Source of the DNA: Sulfurovum sp. UBA7648
GTDB taxonomy: Bacteria; Campylobacterota; Campylobacteria; Campylobacterales; Sulfurovaceae
Direction of reading: 5' to 3'
DNA: 64,000 nucleotides
Assembly (NCBI GenBank): GCA_002483605.1
Contig: DLIG01000015.1
Location: forward strand, 66,707-130,706
A program made the translations under genes and the position numbers. Below, one piece after another: positions 26,844 through 35,989 of this stretch (position 1 is its first letter; the number at the start of each line of letters is the position of its first letter). Under the pieces are notes generated by a model, which was not told the origin of the DNA, ran no database searches, and saw nothing but the letters and a program-made list of their open reading frames with translations.

Positions 26844-27845
26844 ATGAAAAAGAATCTTCTAGTAACTTCATTGGCTGCATTGGTAGTTTCAACCGGTTTG
26901 CTTAATGCTGCAGATATCAAAGGCAGCGGAGCATCATTTCCGTTTAGCGTATATCAAGGCTGGATCAAAGCATACAATCAAGCCACCGGCATTAAAGTTG
27001 ACTATGTCAAAAAAGGCAGCTCGGCAGGAGTCAAAGATATAAAAGCCAAAAGTGTTGATTTTGCCGGAACGGATGAAGCTTTATCAAGAGGTGAACTTGC
27101 AAGTGCCGGCCTATATCAAATACCGAGTGTAATAGGTGCGATAACTATGAGTTACAATATTCCGGGGGTCAAAAATCTAAAATTAAGCAATGAGGCTCTC
27201 GCAGCGATTGCTCTTGGCAAAGTTGTTTATTGGGATGATGCCATTATTGCATCTGCAAATCCCGGCATAGCTCTTCCTCATCAAAAAGTGACATTTGTGC
27301 ATAGAGCAGACGGCAGCGGTACAACATTTAATTTTACCTACCATTTAAGTTTGATATCTCCTGAATGGAGGAGTACGTATGGTGCTGATAAGTCTATTAA
27401 TTGGCCGGGCAAACAACATGTCGGAGGCAAAACAAATACAGGTGTTGCAGCTCTTATCAAACAAACTCCATATTCGATCGGTTATGTTGATTATGCAGAT
27501 GCCAAAAGCAACAACCTTGCAATGGCTGCCTTGCAAAATGCAGCAGGTCAATTTATAGCTCCGTCTATTGCTTCGTTTAAAGTTGCTGCTTCAAAAGCCA
27601 ACTTAAATCCTGCAAAAGATTTCTATGCCGTTATCACCAACCCAAAAGGCAATGGTGCATATCCAATGGTTGCAGCTACTTTCATCTTGATACCAAAAGA
27701 TTCTCTTAACAATAAAGAAGTTGCCAAATTTTTTGAATGGTCGCTTGCAAAAGGTGACTCTGTGGCAGCAAGCTTAGGCTTTGTGCCGCTAACTCCTGAT
27801 TTGATCGCTAAAATTAATAGCTACCTTAATTCAAAAGGCCTATAA
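26844..27845 (+). CDS. pstS: phosphate-binding periplasmic protein PstS
   Basis: High-affinity phosphate-binding protein of the Pst ABC transporter. The signal peptide ends near LNAAD (about residue 22). Binding-site segments are visible: KGSGASFPFSVYQGWI, KKGSSAGVKDI, DFAGTDEALS and HRADGSGTTFNFTYHL. 333 residues. An ATG 87 bases upstream is in frame, but ATG 26844 has AAAGGA at ideal spacing and starts the signal peptide. A hairpin separates it from pstC, so PstS may be made in excess over the permease. Confidence 0.96.
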   Translation: MKKNLLVTSLAALVVSTGLLNAADIKGSGASFPFSVYQGWIKAYNQATGIKVDYVKKGSSAGVKDIKAKSVDFAGTDEALSRGELASAGLYQIPSVIGAITMSYNIPGVKNLKLSNEALAAIALGKVVYWDDAIIASANPGIALPHQKVTFVHRADGSGTTFNFTYHLSLISPEWRSTYGADKSINWPGKQHVGGKTNTGVAALIKQTPYSIGYVDYADAKSNNLAMAALQNAAGQFIAPSIASFKVAASKANLNPAKDFYAVITNPKGNGAYPMVAATFILIPKDSLNNKEVAKFFEWSLAKGDSVAASLGFVPLTPDLIAKINSYLNSKGL

Positions 27846-27851
27846 AACACA

Positions 27852-27873
27852 TCTGCCTGCTCTATAGGGCAGA
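27852..27873 (+). terminator. hairpin between pstS and pstC (possible attenuator)
   Basis: Arms TCTGCC and GGCAGA with a 10-base loop, six bases after the pstS stop. No immediate T-run follows. Such hairpins often make binding-protein mRNA more abundant than the downstream permease message. Confidence 0.4.
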
Positions 27874-27940
27874 CAGATCTAGATTTTTATAAAGTGTACA
27901 AACGGTGCATTTTTGAAACCCTATAATATCGGAACTTTTA

Positions 27941-28903
27941 ATGGATAAATTTTTTAAAAATCTCTCTTTGGCAAGCGCAGCATTGGTATTTGTTTCGCTT
28001 GCCGGTATATTTGTAAGTCTTTATAATAGTTCAAAACCGGCTATCGATGAGTATGGTTTGAAATTTATAACAGACTCTTCCTGGGGGGGTGAGGTGCCTA
28101 TTAAAAAAAGTCAACAAGAAGTTTCAAGCACACAAGAAGAGATAATGGATACAGCAGAGGATGATGAGGTTCCGGATTTTGTCAAGAGACATGATGCATC
28201 CAACGAGACTGAAACAAAAATAGTTTATGGCGGGTTGATACCGATTGTAGGATCTGTGCTATCGACTCTTATAGCTATGGTGTTTGCTTTGCCGATAGCT
28301 ATGGGAATAGCTATTTATTTGGCAGAAATAGCTCCTGCAAATATAGCAGCTCCCGTCGGCGTAGCAATAGAACTTTTAGCAGCAATCCCGAGTATTATCT
28401 TTGGGATGTGGGGTATGTTTTATTTTGCTCCTTTGATTCAAGAGTATTTTGGAGGCTATCAAGTTTCCCTTCTAACAGCAGGGCTTGTTTTGGGCATTAT
28501 GATACTGCCTTTTATGGCAGCAATTACTAGAGACAGCATGAAAACCACGCCTGATGTCTTAAAAGAGTCTGCATATGCAATGGGAGCAACTAAATTTGAA
28601 GTAATCAAAGATGTTATTTTCCCATATTCAAAAGCAGGAATAATAGGATCTATCATCTTGGCGCTCGGAAGGGCATTAGGAGAGACGATGGCAGTCGCAT
28701 TTTTGATAGGTTCTGTATTTGTAATGCCTCAAAACATCACAGATCCTACTATTTCTATAACGGTTGCAATGGCAAATAATTTTGGTGAAGCGTCCGGCTT
28801 GACGCTCGGTTCGCTTTTTTATCTATCATTAATTTTATTTGTTTTGAGCTTTGGCATTATCTCTTTTGCTAAATTTTATTTTTTTAGAAAGGCTCAACAA
28901 TGA
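27941..28903 (+). CDS. pstC: phosphate ABC transporter permease PstC
   Basis: Inner-membrane permease subunit. The first helix at about residues 10-30 is followed by an unusually charged periplasmic loop of about 70 residues rich in Glu, Asp and Gln (SQQEVSSTQEEIMDTAEDDEV), then five helices. The EAA-type loop for contact with PstB is visible as KESAYAMGATKFEVIKDVIFPYSKAGI. 320 residues. It overlaps pstA by four bases (ATGA). Confidence 0.94.
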   Translation: MDKFFKNLSLASAALVFVSLAGIFVSLYNSSKPAIDEYGLKFITDSSWGGEVPIKKSQQEVSSTQEEIMDTAEDDEVPDFVKRHDASNETETKIVYGGLIPIVGSVLSTLIAMVFALPIAMGIAIYLAEIAPANIAAPVGVAIELLAAIPSIIFGMWGMFYFAPLIQEYFGGYQVSLLTAGLVLGIMILPFMAAITRDSMKTTPDVLKESAYAMGATKFEVIKDVIFPYSKAGIIGSIILALGRALGETMAVAFLIGSVFVMPQNITDPTISITVAMANNFGEASGLTLGSLFYLSLILFVLSFGIISFAKFYFFRKAQQ

Positions 28904-29709
28904 GATTGGCAATAAATAAAATTGTCCTTTTTTTATCCACATTTTCTGCAATGCTTGGTTTGACATTTTTAGGATGGATACTTTTTACGCTCATAGAAAA
29001 AGGGATAACTTCGTTTCACTTTTCGTTATTTTTGAATGATTTGATAGATGGAGGGCTTAAAAATCTGATTGTAGGCCAATTTATCATGGCCGGAATTGCA
29101 TCAGCAATAGCTATTCCTATAGGAATGCTAGCCGGAATTTATCTTCAAGAGTACGGCCGAGGCAAACATGTAAGAGTACTTAGAGATTTGAGTGATATTA
29201 TGATGAGTGTACCTTCTATAGTCATAGGAGCTTTTGTATATGCGATAATTGTCGTACCCACAGGAGGTACGAGCGGGATTGCGGGGAGTATATCTTTGGC
29301 TATTATGATGATACCGATTATTATCAATACCACGGACAATATGCTCTCTCTTGTTCCAAAGGAGCTTAGAGAGGCAGGCATTGCCTTGGGGGCGAGTAAA
29401 TACAGAGTTATTTTAGATATTATCATTAAAGCCGCCAAAGTAGGAATAGTAACAGGTTTACTATTATCGTTTGCCAGGATCATAGGAGAAACAGCACCGC
29501 TTCTTTTTACCAGCGAGACAAGTAACTATTTTACTTTAGATCTCAGCGAATCATTCCCTTCATTGACTGTCAGTATATATGATCTAGCAAATGACCCACA
29601 GGAAAAGAGCCGTGATCTTGCATGGGCAGGCTCTTTTATATTGACCAGTTTGGTTTTGACCATAAACTTGGCGGGTAGATTTTTATCAAATACGAAAAAA
29701 GGAAAATAG
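28900..29709 (+). CDS. pstA: phosphate ABC transporter permease PstA
   Basis: Second permease subunit, 269 residues and six helices. The cytoplasmic coupling loop reads [24 protein letters not shown], and the preceding segment [21 protein letters not shown] is typical of PstA. It begins in the pstC stop and is followed two bases later by pstB. Confidence 0.94.
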   Translation: MRLAINKIVLFLSTFSAMLGLTFLGWILFTLIEKGITSFHFSLFLNDLIDGGLKNLIVGQFIMAGIASAIAIPIGMLAGIYLQEYGRGKHVRVLRDLSDIMMSVPSIVIGAFVYAIIVVPTGGTSGIAGSISLAIMMIPIIINTTDNMLSLVPKELREAGIALGASKYRVILDIIIKAAKVGIVTGLLLSFARIIGETAPLLFTSETSNYFTLDLSESFPSLTVSIYDLANDPQEKSRDLAWAGSFILTSLVLTINLAGRFLSNTKKGK

Positions 29710-29711
29710 TA

Positions 29712-30497
29712 ATGTCTATCGTTATGAAAATCGAAGATTTTAGCTTCACTTATGCAAATGCACCGAGTAGGGCTTTGAAAAATATTAATATGAATATCAA
29801 AAAAAACCATATAACTGCACTTATAGGCCCAAGCGGCTGCGGCAAGTCAACGCTTTTGAGGTCATTAAACAGGATACACGACCTTTATCCAGGAAATAAG
29901 TATGAAGGCAAGTTGTCGTTGTTAAATGAACAAACAAAAACCATGGAAAATATTTTAGATATTAAAAAAGAGAATGAGTTTATCTCTCTCAGGCAAAAAG
30001 TGGGTATGATATTCCAAAAACCAACCCCGTTTCCTATGAGTATATTTGATAATGTAGCATATGGACTTAGAATCGCAGGCATTAAAAGCAAATCAGATCT
30101 TGAAGGAAGAGTAGAAACTGCGCTTAAAGGCAGTGCGCTTTTTGACGAAGTTAAAGACAGGATGAAAGATAGCGCAATGGGACTTAGCGGCGGACAGCAG
30201 CAAAGACTCTGCATAGCAAGGGCAGTTGCATTGAAGCCTGAAATTCTATTGTTTGATGAACCTACAAGCGCACTTGATCCAATTTCAACTGCGGCAATAG
30301 AAGAGCTTATATTGGAACTTAAAAAAGATATAAGCATTGCAATCGTTACTCATAATATGCAGCAAGCCAGCCGCATTAGCGATTATACTGCATTCATGTA
30401 TCTTGGCGATTTGATAGAATTTGGAGATACTGAACAGATATTTTTAAATCCTAAAATAAAACAGACAGAAGATTATATCACAGGGAGGTTTGGTTGA
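29712..30497 (+). CDS. pstB: phosphate ABC transporter ATP-binding protein PstB
   Basis: ATPase of the Pst system. Walker [18 protein letters not shown]-loop [17 protein letters not shown] (a PstB hallmark), signature [16 protein letters not shown] and Walker [13 protein letters not shown] are all present. 261 residues. The following phoU start lies just after its stop. Confidence 0.97.
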   Translation: MSIVMKIEDFSFTYANAPSRALKNINMNIKKNHITALIGPSGCGKSTLLRSLNRIHDLYPGNKYEGKLSLLNEQTKTMENILDIKKENEFISLRQKVGMIFQKPTPFPMSIFDNVAYGLRIAGIKSKSDLEGRVETALKGSALFDEVKDRMKDSAMGLSGGQQQRLCIARAVALKPEILLFDEPTSALDPISTAAIEELILELKKDISIAIVTHNMQQASRISDYTAFMYLGDLIEFGDTEQIFLNPKIKQTEDYITGRFG

Positions 30498-30498
30498 T

Positions 30499-31152
30499 AT
30501 GCTGACAAAATACGAAGACAAATTAAATAGCATCAATAAAATGATGATAATAATAGGCAATAAGATCGTAAATGCAAACGAGGTCATACTTGACGGTTTG
30601 CAAAAAGGCGATTATTCGCACTTCAAAGAAGCCAAAGAGACTCTTGTCGGCATTAAGGATGAGGTGCGCAATATAGATCAAGAGATCATTGTAACATTGG
30701 CGCTATTTGGTCCTGAAGCAAAAGATCTCAAAAATGTTATTTCATATCTAAAAATGACCAATGAGTATGTCAGAGCCGCATCAAATACCAAAAGTTTTCT
30801 TAAAAATTTTCCGATCAAAACAGACGGAGAGTTGCATCTAGGCGGTATCATGCAAAATATTATTTTGTTGCAAAAAGCAAATGTCGCGGCATTAAAATAT
30901 GCTATTTCTATACTTTCAATCGAAGATAAAGATGTTATACAAGATCTATGTATCAAAGCAAATATGGAAGAGAGTAAAACCGATGATATATACTCGCTTG
31001 TAGAAAAGGATCTTTTTGTTGAAATGCTCAATGCAAAAGAACTTTCTCAAGAATATTTCCAAGCACTTTCACTAATCAGAAAAATTGAAAAAACCGCCGA
31101 TCGTGCGGCATGCATGGCAAATTTACAATATGACAGTTGCCACGCTGATTAA
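30499..31152 (+). CDS. phoU: PhoU-like phosphate regulatory protein
   Basis: Cytoplasmic all-helical protein that links Pst transport to the Pho two-component system. The pattern is two repeated three-helix bundles, with DEVRNIDQEIIVTLALFGPEAKDLKNVISYLKMTNEYVRAA in the first and IRKIEKTADRAACMANL near the end, corresponding to the ERIGD-type metal-binding motif. 217 residues. ATG 30499 has GGGAGG ten bases upstream; the in-frame TTG 30490 is too close to that site. Divergent from enterobacterial PhoU in sequence, but position and pattern agree. Confidence 0.85.
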   Translation: MLTKYEDKLNSINKMMIIIGNKIVNANEVILDGLQKGDYSHFKEAKETLVGIKDEVRNIDQEIIVTLALFGPEAKDLKNVISYLKMTNEYVRAASNTKSFLKNFPIKTDGELHLGGIMQNIILLQKANVAALKYAISILSIEDKDVIQDLCIKANMEESKTDDIYSLVEKDLFVEMLNAKELSQEYFQALSLIRKIEKTADRAACMANLQYDSCHAD

Positions 31153-31174
31153 TCTTATCATAGAGAGGTTTACG

Positions 31175-31864
31175 ATGAAAAAGAACAGATCAAACGAAAT
31201 CGAAATTGTTGTCATTGATGATGAGCAAGATGTGCTTGAGCTCATCGAGTATATATTAGCAAAAGAAGGGTATAAAGCTACAGGCTTTTTGTCCACAGAT
31301 TACGTAGAGCAATTTTTAGAAGAAGAAAATCCGGCATTTCTCATAGTTGACAGAAATCTTCCCGGGATGGAGGGAAGTCAATTTGTGTCTCATTTGCGTT
31401 CCAAGGGTTATGAGCTACCGGTTATCTTTTTGACAGCAAAGGATGGAGACAAGGATATCTTGGATGGATTTGAAGCCGGAGGCGATGATTATATGACCAA
31501 GCCTTTTAAACCGCAGGAATTAGTTGCTCGCATTAAAGCGCTGCTCAAACGAAGCGGAATTATCCAATATAATAAATTGCGTTATAGGGATATGGTTCTT
31601 GATTGTCAAAAACAAGAATTAAATGTTGATAATTCTCAAGTTTCATTGACAAATTTAGAGTTTAAATTGTTGACAACATTTATTAAAAATTCTCATCAAA
31701 CACTCAGCAGAGATTTTTTACGAGATGAAGTTTGGGAAGATGATGGCAGTTTTAATGATAAGACTATCAATGTAGCACTCAATCGTCTCAAGAAAAAAAT
31801 AGATCCATTGGATAGAAAGCATTACTTTACTCCCGTATGGGGAGTAGGATATAAACTTTCATAG
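31175..31864 (+). CDS. OmpR/PhoB-family response regulator, copy 1
   Basis: Two-component response regulator of 229 residues. Receiver domain: acidic pair Asp15-Asp16, phospho-acceptor Asp59 in IVDRNLPG, Thr87 and Lys109 (YMTKPF). The C-terminal winged helix includes LTNLEFKLL, RDFLRDEVWEDD and INVALNRLKKKIDP, ending with the VWGVGYKL motif. Start at 31175 follows GAGAGG; an upstream in-frame ATG lies inside phoU. The location after phoU suggests a PhoB role and binding to the Pho-type boxes here. No histidine kinase gene is adjacent. Confidence 0.9.
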   Translation: MKKNRSNEIEIVVIDDEQDVLELIEYILAKEGYKATGFLSTDYVEQFLEEENPAFLIVDRNLPGMEGSQFVSHLRSKGYELPVIFLTAKDGDKDILDGFEAGGDDYMTKPFKPQELVARIKALLKRSGIIQYNKLRYRDMVLDCQKQELNVDNSQVSLTNLEFKLLTTFIKNSHQTLSRDFLRDEVWEDDGSFNDKTINVALNRLKKKIDPLDRKHYFTPVWGVGYKLS

Positions 31865-31866
31865 AC

Positions 31867-31888
31867 ATTGTTATCAAAATGTTTCTTT
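31867..31888 (+). promoter_or_regulatory. putative Pho box upstream of the OlsF-like gene
   Basis: GTTAT (31870-31874) and GTTTC (31881-31885) at 11-bp period. The sequence TCAAAATGTT in the middle is shared with the pstS box. The distance to the start codon (about 42 bases) matches the other three boxes. The second half-site is less well conserved. Confidence 0.45.
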
Positions 31889-31927
31889 TCTGATTTATGA
31901 TATGGTATATCTCAAACAGGGAATACT

Positions 31928-33640
31928 ATGCAAATACAGATAGAAAATTACATGCTTCATCATTATCCGAAACTCTCGATCGTTCCGGAAAAATTACAGA
32001 AATTATTATTTAGTTCTTTAAGAGCTTTTTTTCATGAAAAACAGATCAATACATTTATTGAAGCCAATACAAATAAAGAAGTTTTTGGATTTATTGAGGC
32101 AATATTGGATCATTTTAATATAAATATAGGCCTTCGCAAACAAGAACTCGACCATATTCCTCCATTTGGCAAAGTAGTGATCATTGCAAATCATCCTCTT
32201 GGTGCATTGGATGCATTGGCTCTTATTCATTTACTCAAAGATATACGTAAAGATATCAAAATAGTGGCAAATTCATTTTTAAATCAATTCGATCAACTAA
32301 AAGATATCTTAATACCAGTTGACAATATACACAACAAAACAGACAAAAATTCACTCAAAAAGATCTACGATGCATTAGACGAAGGGCAAGCAGTTATTAT
32401 ATTTCCATCAGGTGAAGTGAGCCGTGCAAGAGTTGATGGGATCAAAGATACTGCATGGAAAAGCGGTTTTTTAAAGATCGCTTTAAAAACAAGAGCCCCG
32501 ATATTGCCTATATATATCAAGGCAAAAAATTCTAAAACTTTTTATATGCTCTCATGGCTCAATCGTTCTTTTGCAACCGCAACATTACCGCATGAGATGT
32601 TTAAATCTTATAAGAAAACTATCGATTTCAAGATAGGAAAATCAATATCTTATGATTCTTATAATTTAAGCGGATTATCTTTAAAACAGAGCGTAAAACT
32701 GCTTCGTAAACATTTTTATCGTATAGCCAAAGGCGGTAGAGAGATTTTTCTTACTCAAAACATTATAGCAACTCCTGAAGCAAGGAGCGAACTAAAAAAA
32801 ACTTTAAAGAATGCGATGATGTTAGGTAAGACTTTTGATGATAAACATATACTGCTTTATTCAAGCAAGATGGAAGACTGTGTATTAAATGAGATAGGCA
32901 GGCTAAGAGAACTTAGCTTTCGTTTTGTAGGCGAGGGCAGTGGCAAAAAAAGAGACATAGACAATTTTGATATGTATTATAAACATTTAATAGTATGGGA
33001 TGATGATGCATTAGAGATAGCCGGAGCATATAGAATAGGCATTGGCAGAGATATATTGGAATTATACGGTACAAAAGGTTTTTATACGTCAAAACTTTTT
33101 GATTTTGATAATAAATTTGATTCCCATATCTCTCAAGGTATTGAACTTGGACGAAGTTTTGTGCAGCCGAAATATTGGAATAGCAGGGCGCTTGATTATT
33201 TATGGCAAGGGATAGGAGCATTTATAAAAATGCAACCACAAATTCGTTATCTTTTTGGAGCTGTTAGTTTGAGCGACACATTCAGTAATGAAGCAAAAGG
33301 TATGATGATAGAGTTTTACAGAAATTATTTTGGTACCAATGAATCGTTAGTTAGACATAAATATCCATATAAAATATCACTTGAAACAAAGAAGATATGT
33401 AAAGCAATCTTTGTTTACAATGATTATAAAAAAGATTTACAAACACTCAAAGAAAAGCTAGAAATGATGAGCTATGCTATACCTACGCTTTATAAACAAT
33501 ATAGTGAAGTATGTGAAGACGGCGGAGTAAAGTTTTTTGATTTTGGATATGACAAAGATTTTGGTAATTGTGTTGACGGCTTTATAGTGACAGATTTGAC
33601 ACTGTTAAAGGAGAGCAAACGCAAAAGATATATCCGTTAG
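31928..33640 (+). CDS. olsF: bifunctional ornithine-lipid synthase, OlsF-like (acyltransferase plus OlsB domain)
   Basis: Two acyltransferase domains in one 570-residue protein. Residues 60-270 form a PlsC-like O-acyltransferase with ANHPLGALDAL (His89, Asp95) and FPSGEVSR at 159-166, as in OlsA/hemolysin-type acyltransferases. Residues 295-480 match the GNAT-fold OlsB family (GRLRELSFRFVGEG, IAGAYRIGIG, GIELGRSFVQPKYW, YLFGAVSLSD). OlsF proteins make phosphorus-free ornithine lipids in two steps from ornithine and acyl-ACP, and these lipids replace phospholipids under phosphate starvation in many bacteria. The place between two PhoB-like regulators with a Pho-type box upstream supports this. 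Activity has not been shown for this sequence. Confidence 0.82.
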   Translation: MQIQIENYMLHHYPKLSIVPEKLQKLLFSSLRAFFHEKQINTFIEANTNKEVFGFIEAILDHFNINIGLRKQELDHIPPFGKVVIIANHPLGALDALALIHLLKDIRKDIKIVANSFLNQFDQLKDILIPVDNIHNKTDKNSLKKIYDALDEGQAVIIFPSGEVSRARVDGIKDTAWKSGFLKIALKTRAPILPIYIKAKNSKTFYMLSWLNRSFATATLPHEMFKSYKKTIDFKIGKSISYDSYNLSGLSLKQSVKLLRKHFYRIAKGGREIFLTQNIIATPEARSELKKTLKNAMMLGKTFDDKHILLYSSKMEDCVLNEIGRLRELSFRFVGEGSGKKRDIDNFDMYYKHLIVWDDDALEIAGAYRIGIGRDILELYGTKGFYTSKLFDFDNKFDSHISQGIELGRSFVQPKYWNSRALDYLWQGIGAFIKMQPQIRYLFGAVSLSDTFSNEAKGMMIEFYRNYFGTNESLVRHKYPYKISLETKKICKAIFVYNDYKKDLQTLKEKLEMMSYAIPTLYKQYSEVCEDGGVKFFDFGYDKDFGNCVDGFIVTDLTLLKESKRKRYIR

Positions 33641-33674
33641 CTGTTAGCGAAAGTAAATGATATTTTTTTTCTTG

Positions 33675-33680
33675 TATAAT
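33675..33680 (+). promoter_or_regulatory. -10 element for second response regulator, probably leaderless
   Basis: TATAAT ends seven bases before the ATG at 33688, with a T-run upstream and no Shine-Dalgarno sequence between. The expected transcription start is at or next to the start codon. Confidence 0.5.
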
Positions 33681-33687
33681 ACTATGT

Positions 33688-34374
33688 ATGCAAAAAGAAA
33701 AGATAGAAATTCTTATTATTGAAGATGAAGAGGATATATTAGAGCTTGTAGAGTATTTGCTCAACAAAGAAGGGTATAGGACTACAGGTTTTTTATCTGC
33801 CGAACACGTAATACAATTTTTGGATGAAGAGAATCCATCGCTGCTTATCGTAGATCGTAATCTTCCCGGTATTGAAGGCAGTCAATTTGTCTTTCATCTA
33901 AGAGAGCAAGGATATTCAATTCCGGTGATATTTTTGACTGCCAAGGATTCTCAAAGTGATATAGAAGACGGGTTTGAAAGCGGTGGCGATGATTATATCA
34001 CCAAGCCATTTCACCCAAAAGAGTTCATTCTTAGAGTAAATGCTCTTCTAAGAAGAAGCGGCGCATTAGCATCAGGCGATATTGTAAAATATAAAGAGAT
34101 CGCTTTAAATTGTAGTAAAAAAACGGTTTCTGTTGGAGGCAATGATATTGCTTTAACGCAATTTGAAAATGACTTGCTCTATTTTTTGATACAAAACGCA
34201 GGCAAAAATCTAGATAGAGAAGTTTTGCACAATGCATTATGGCAGGGCAAAATAGAAAGCAGCAATTATAATGCTATGAATGTTGCGATCAATCGTCTCA
34301 AAAAAAAGATAGACCCGGAGTGTAAACTAGGATATTTTCATGCTATATGGGGCATTGGATATAAATTTGAATAG
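33688..34374 (+). CDS. OmpR/PhoB-family response regulator, copy 2
   Basis: Paralogue of the regulator at 31175, 228 residues. Receiver residues: EDEED cluster near the N-terminus, Asp56 in IVDRNLPG, TAKD and YITKPF. DNA-binding half: LTQFENDLLYFLIQ, NVAINRLKKKIDP and the terminal IWGIGYKF. Long identical blocks with copy 1 (EEENPS/EEENPA, NLPG.EGSQFV.HLR) indicate duplication within the cluster. The start has no ribosome binding site. It is followed nine bases later by ppk2, so the two may be cotranscribed. Confidence 0.9.
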   Translation: MQKEKIEILIIEDEEDILELVEYLLNKEGYRTTGFLSAEHVIQFLDEENPSLLIVDRNLPGIEGSQFVFHLREQGYSIPVIFLTAKDSQSDIEDGFESGGDDYITKPFHPKEFILRVNALLRRSGALASGDIVKYKEIALNCSKKTVSVGGNDIALTQFENDLLYFLIQNAGKNLDREVLHNALWQGKIESSNYNAMNVAINRLKKKIDPECKLGYFHAIWGIGYKFE

Positions 34375-34383
34375 GAGGGATAT

Positions 34384-35235
34384 GTGGAATTCAATGAATT
34401 TTTAAAACAATTTAATAAAGATGAGGCATACCAAAGAGAAGTATTTAAAAAATACTCATATGCAGTGCAAGAAGATTCATTGGAGCCTTTGCAAGTTGAG
34501 CTTATTAAGCTGCAAGATCATTTGGAAAAACATCAGAAAAAAATGATCGTCCTTATAGAAGGAAGAGATGCATCAGGCAAAGGCGGAGCAATTCGCAGGA
34601 TCACAAGATATATGAACGAAAAGCATTATCGGGTAGTTGCCCTTGGAAAACCTTCTGATGTTCAAAAAACACAATGGTATTTTCAGAGATATGTAGAACA
34701 ATTTCCGCACGGCGGAGAGATGGTGCTTTTTGATAGAAGCTGGTATAATCGGGCAATGGTTGAGCCTGTTTTTGGATTTTGCACCAAAGACCAATACAAA
34801 ACTTTTATAAAAAGTGTTCCGCAGTTTGAGGCTGATCTGGTAGATCATGGATTTTATTTTGTAAAGATATATTTCTCTGTTACCAAAGAAGAGCAGCATG
34901 CTAGGTTTTTAGAAAGAGAGTATAATCCCTTAAAACAGTGGAAATTAAGCGAAATTGATGTGCAGATGCAAGAAAAATGGGATGAATTTACCCTCATGAA
35001 ATATGAAATGCTAAAGCGCACCCATACCATTAAAACCCCTTGGACGGTTATACGCAGTGTAGATAAATTTAAAGCTAGATTAAATGCTATCAAAACAATA
35101 TTAAATCATGTGCCGTATGAAGGGCGCAATAGTGAACTGGATTTTAGTGTAGATCCTGAAATTGTACATAATGGACACCGAGAAATAGAAATTATGGAAG
35201 CCGATCTGCGCAGTCAGGGTAAATTTATCGGATAA
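34384..35235 (+). CDS. ppk2: polyphosphate kinase 2 (PPK2)
   Basis: Transfers phosphate between polyphosphate and nucleotides. Walker A EGRDASGKGGAIRRIT, Walker B MVLFDRSWYNRA and the lid EREYNPLKQWKLSEID are the PPK2 hallmarks. The 283-residue single domain fits class I, which mainly makes NDP/NTP from polyphosphate. GTG 34384 is preceded by AGGAGG at four bases, and the out-of-frame ATG at 34382 soon meets a stop. Its position at the end of the phosphate island suggests use of stored polyphosphate when phosphate is scarce. Confidence 0.93.
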   Translation: MEFNEFLKQFNKDEAYQREVFKKYSYAVQEDSLEPLQVELIKLQDHLEKHQKKMIVLIEGRDASGKGGAIRRITRYMNEKHYRVVALGKPSDVQKTQWYFQRYVEQFPHGGEMVLFDRSWYNRAMVEPVFGFCTKDQYKTFIKSVPQFEADLVDHGFYFVKIYFSVTKEEQHARFLEREYNPLKQWKLSEIDVQMQEKWDEFTLMKYEMLKRTHTIKTPWTVIRSVDKFKARLNAIKTILNHVPYEGRNSELDFSVDPEIVHNGHREIEIMEADLRSQGKFIG

Positions 35236-35237
35236 AA

Positions 35238-35268
35238 TCCGCCTCACTAAAAAGTACTGTGAGACGGA
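35238..35268 (+). terminator. hairpin closing the phosphate island
   Basis: Arms TCCGCCTCAC and GTGAGACGGA, 10 bp with one G-U pair and an 11-base loop, three bases after the ppk2 stop. No T-run follows directly. The remaining bases to rnhB contain only an A+T-rich promoter-like stretch. Confidence 0.5.
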
Positions 35269-35374
35269 CCAAAACAAGGAAGGAGTAAAAAGACTTGTAT
35301 GCAGTACTCTTGCAACAATGTAAGTATAACTCTAAATGGTAAATCAATATACAATAAAATAAAGAAAATAGTTA

Positions 35375-35923
35375 ATGTATGATAAACAATATTTATGTGG
35401 TATAGATGAATCAGGGAGAGGACCGCTGGCTGGGCCTCTTGTGATTGCCGGAGTGGTACTGTGCGGAATGATCAAAGGCGTCATGGATTCTAAGAAGCTT
35501 TCGGAAAAAAAAAGAGAAGAAATTTATATTCAAATTATTCAAAATTCAAGATATCATATAGTTATCTTTGATGCAAGGCAGGTTGATGATATGGGCATAT
35601 CCGAATGTTTGAGACAAGGACTTTTGGAGATTATGCATCATTTGCCGGGGCATGATTATCTTTTTGACGGAAATTGTACATTTGGTGTGCAAAATATAGA
35701 AACTATGATAAAAGCAGATGAAAAAATCTTCGAAGTAAGTGCTGCTAGCATATTAGCCAAAGTTACAAGAGATAGAATCATGATAGAGTTGGCTGCGCTG
35801 TATCCGCAATATGGATTTGACAACCACAAGGGATATGGCACAAAAGCACATATAGACGCCATAATCAAACATGGCAGATGCGAAGTGCATCGTAAGAGCT
35901 TTAATGTTAAAGGAATTGACTAA
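35375..35923 (+). CDS. rnhB: ribonuclease HII
   Basis: Removes ribonucleotides from DNA-RNA hybrids. The catalytic DEDD set is recognisable: GIDESGRGPLAGP near residue 10, VMDSKKLSEKKRE, the central DYLFDGN and KVTRDR region. 182 residues, normal. It converges on aroC with a 66-base A+T-rich gap that has no clear terminator. Confidence 0.94.
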   Translation: MYDKQYLCGIDESGRGPLAGPLVIAGVVLCGMIKGVMDSKKLSEKKREEIYIQIIQNSRYHIVIFDARQVDDMGISECLRQGLLEIMHHLPGHDYLFDGNCTFGVQNIETMIKADEKIFEVSAASILAKVTRDRIMIELAALYPQYGFDNHKGYGTKAHIDAIIKHGRCEVHRKSFNVKGID

Positions 35924-35989
35924 ATTGTCATTTTTTTAATTTTTCTGATAAAAAATCAAAATAAAAATTTTAAAATAGTATAAAGATTT

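Noticed and set aside
35924..35989. Terminator between rnhB and aroC
   Set aside because: Only A+T-rich sequence without a stable stem; no hairpin could be supported.
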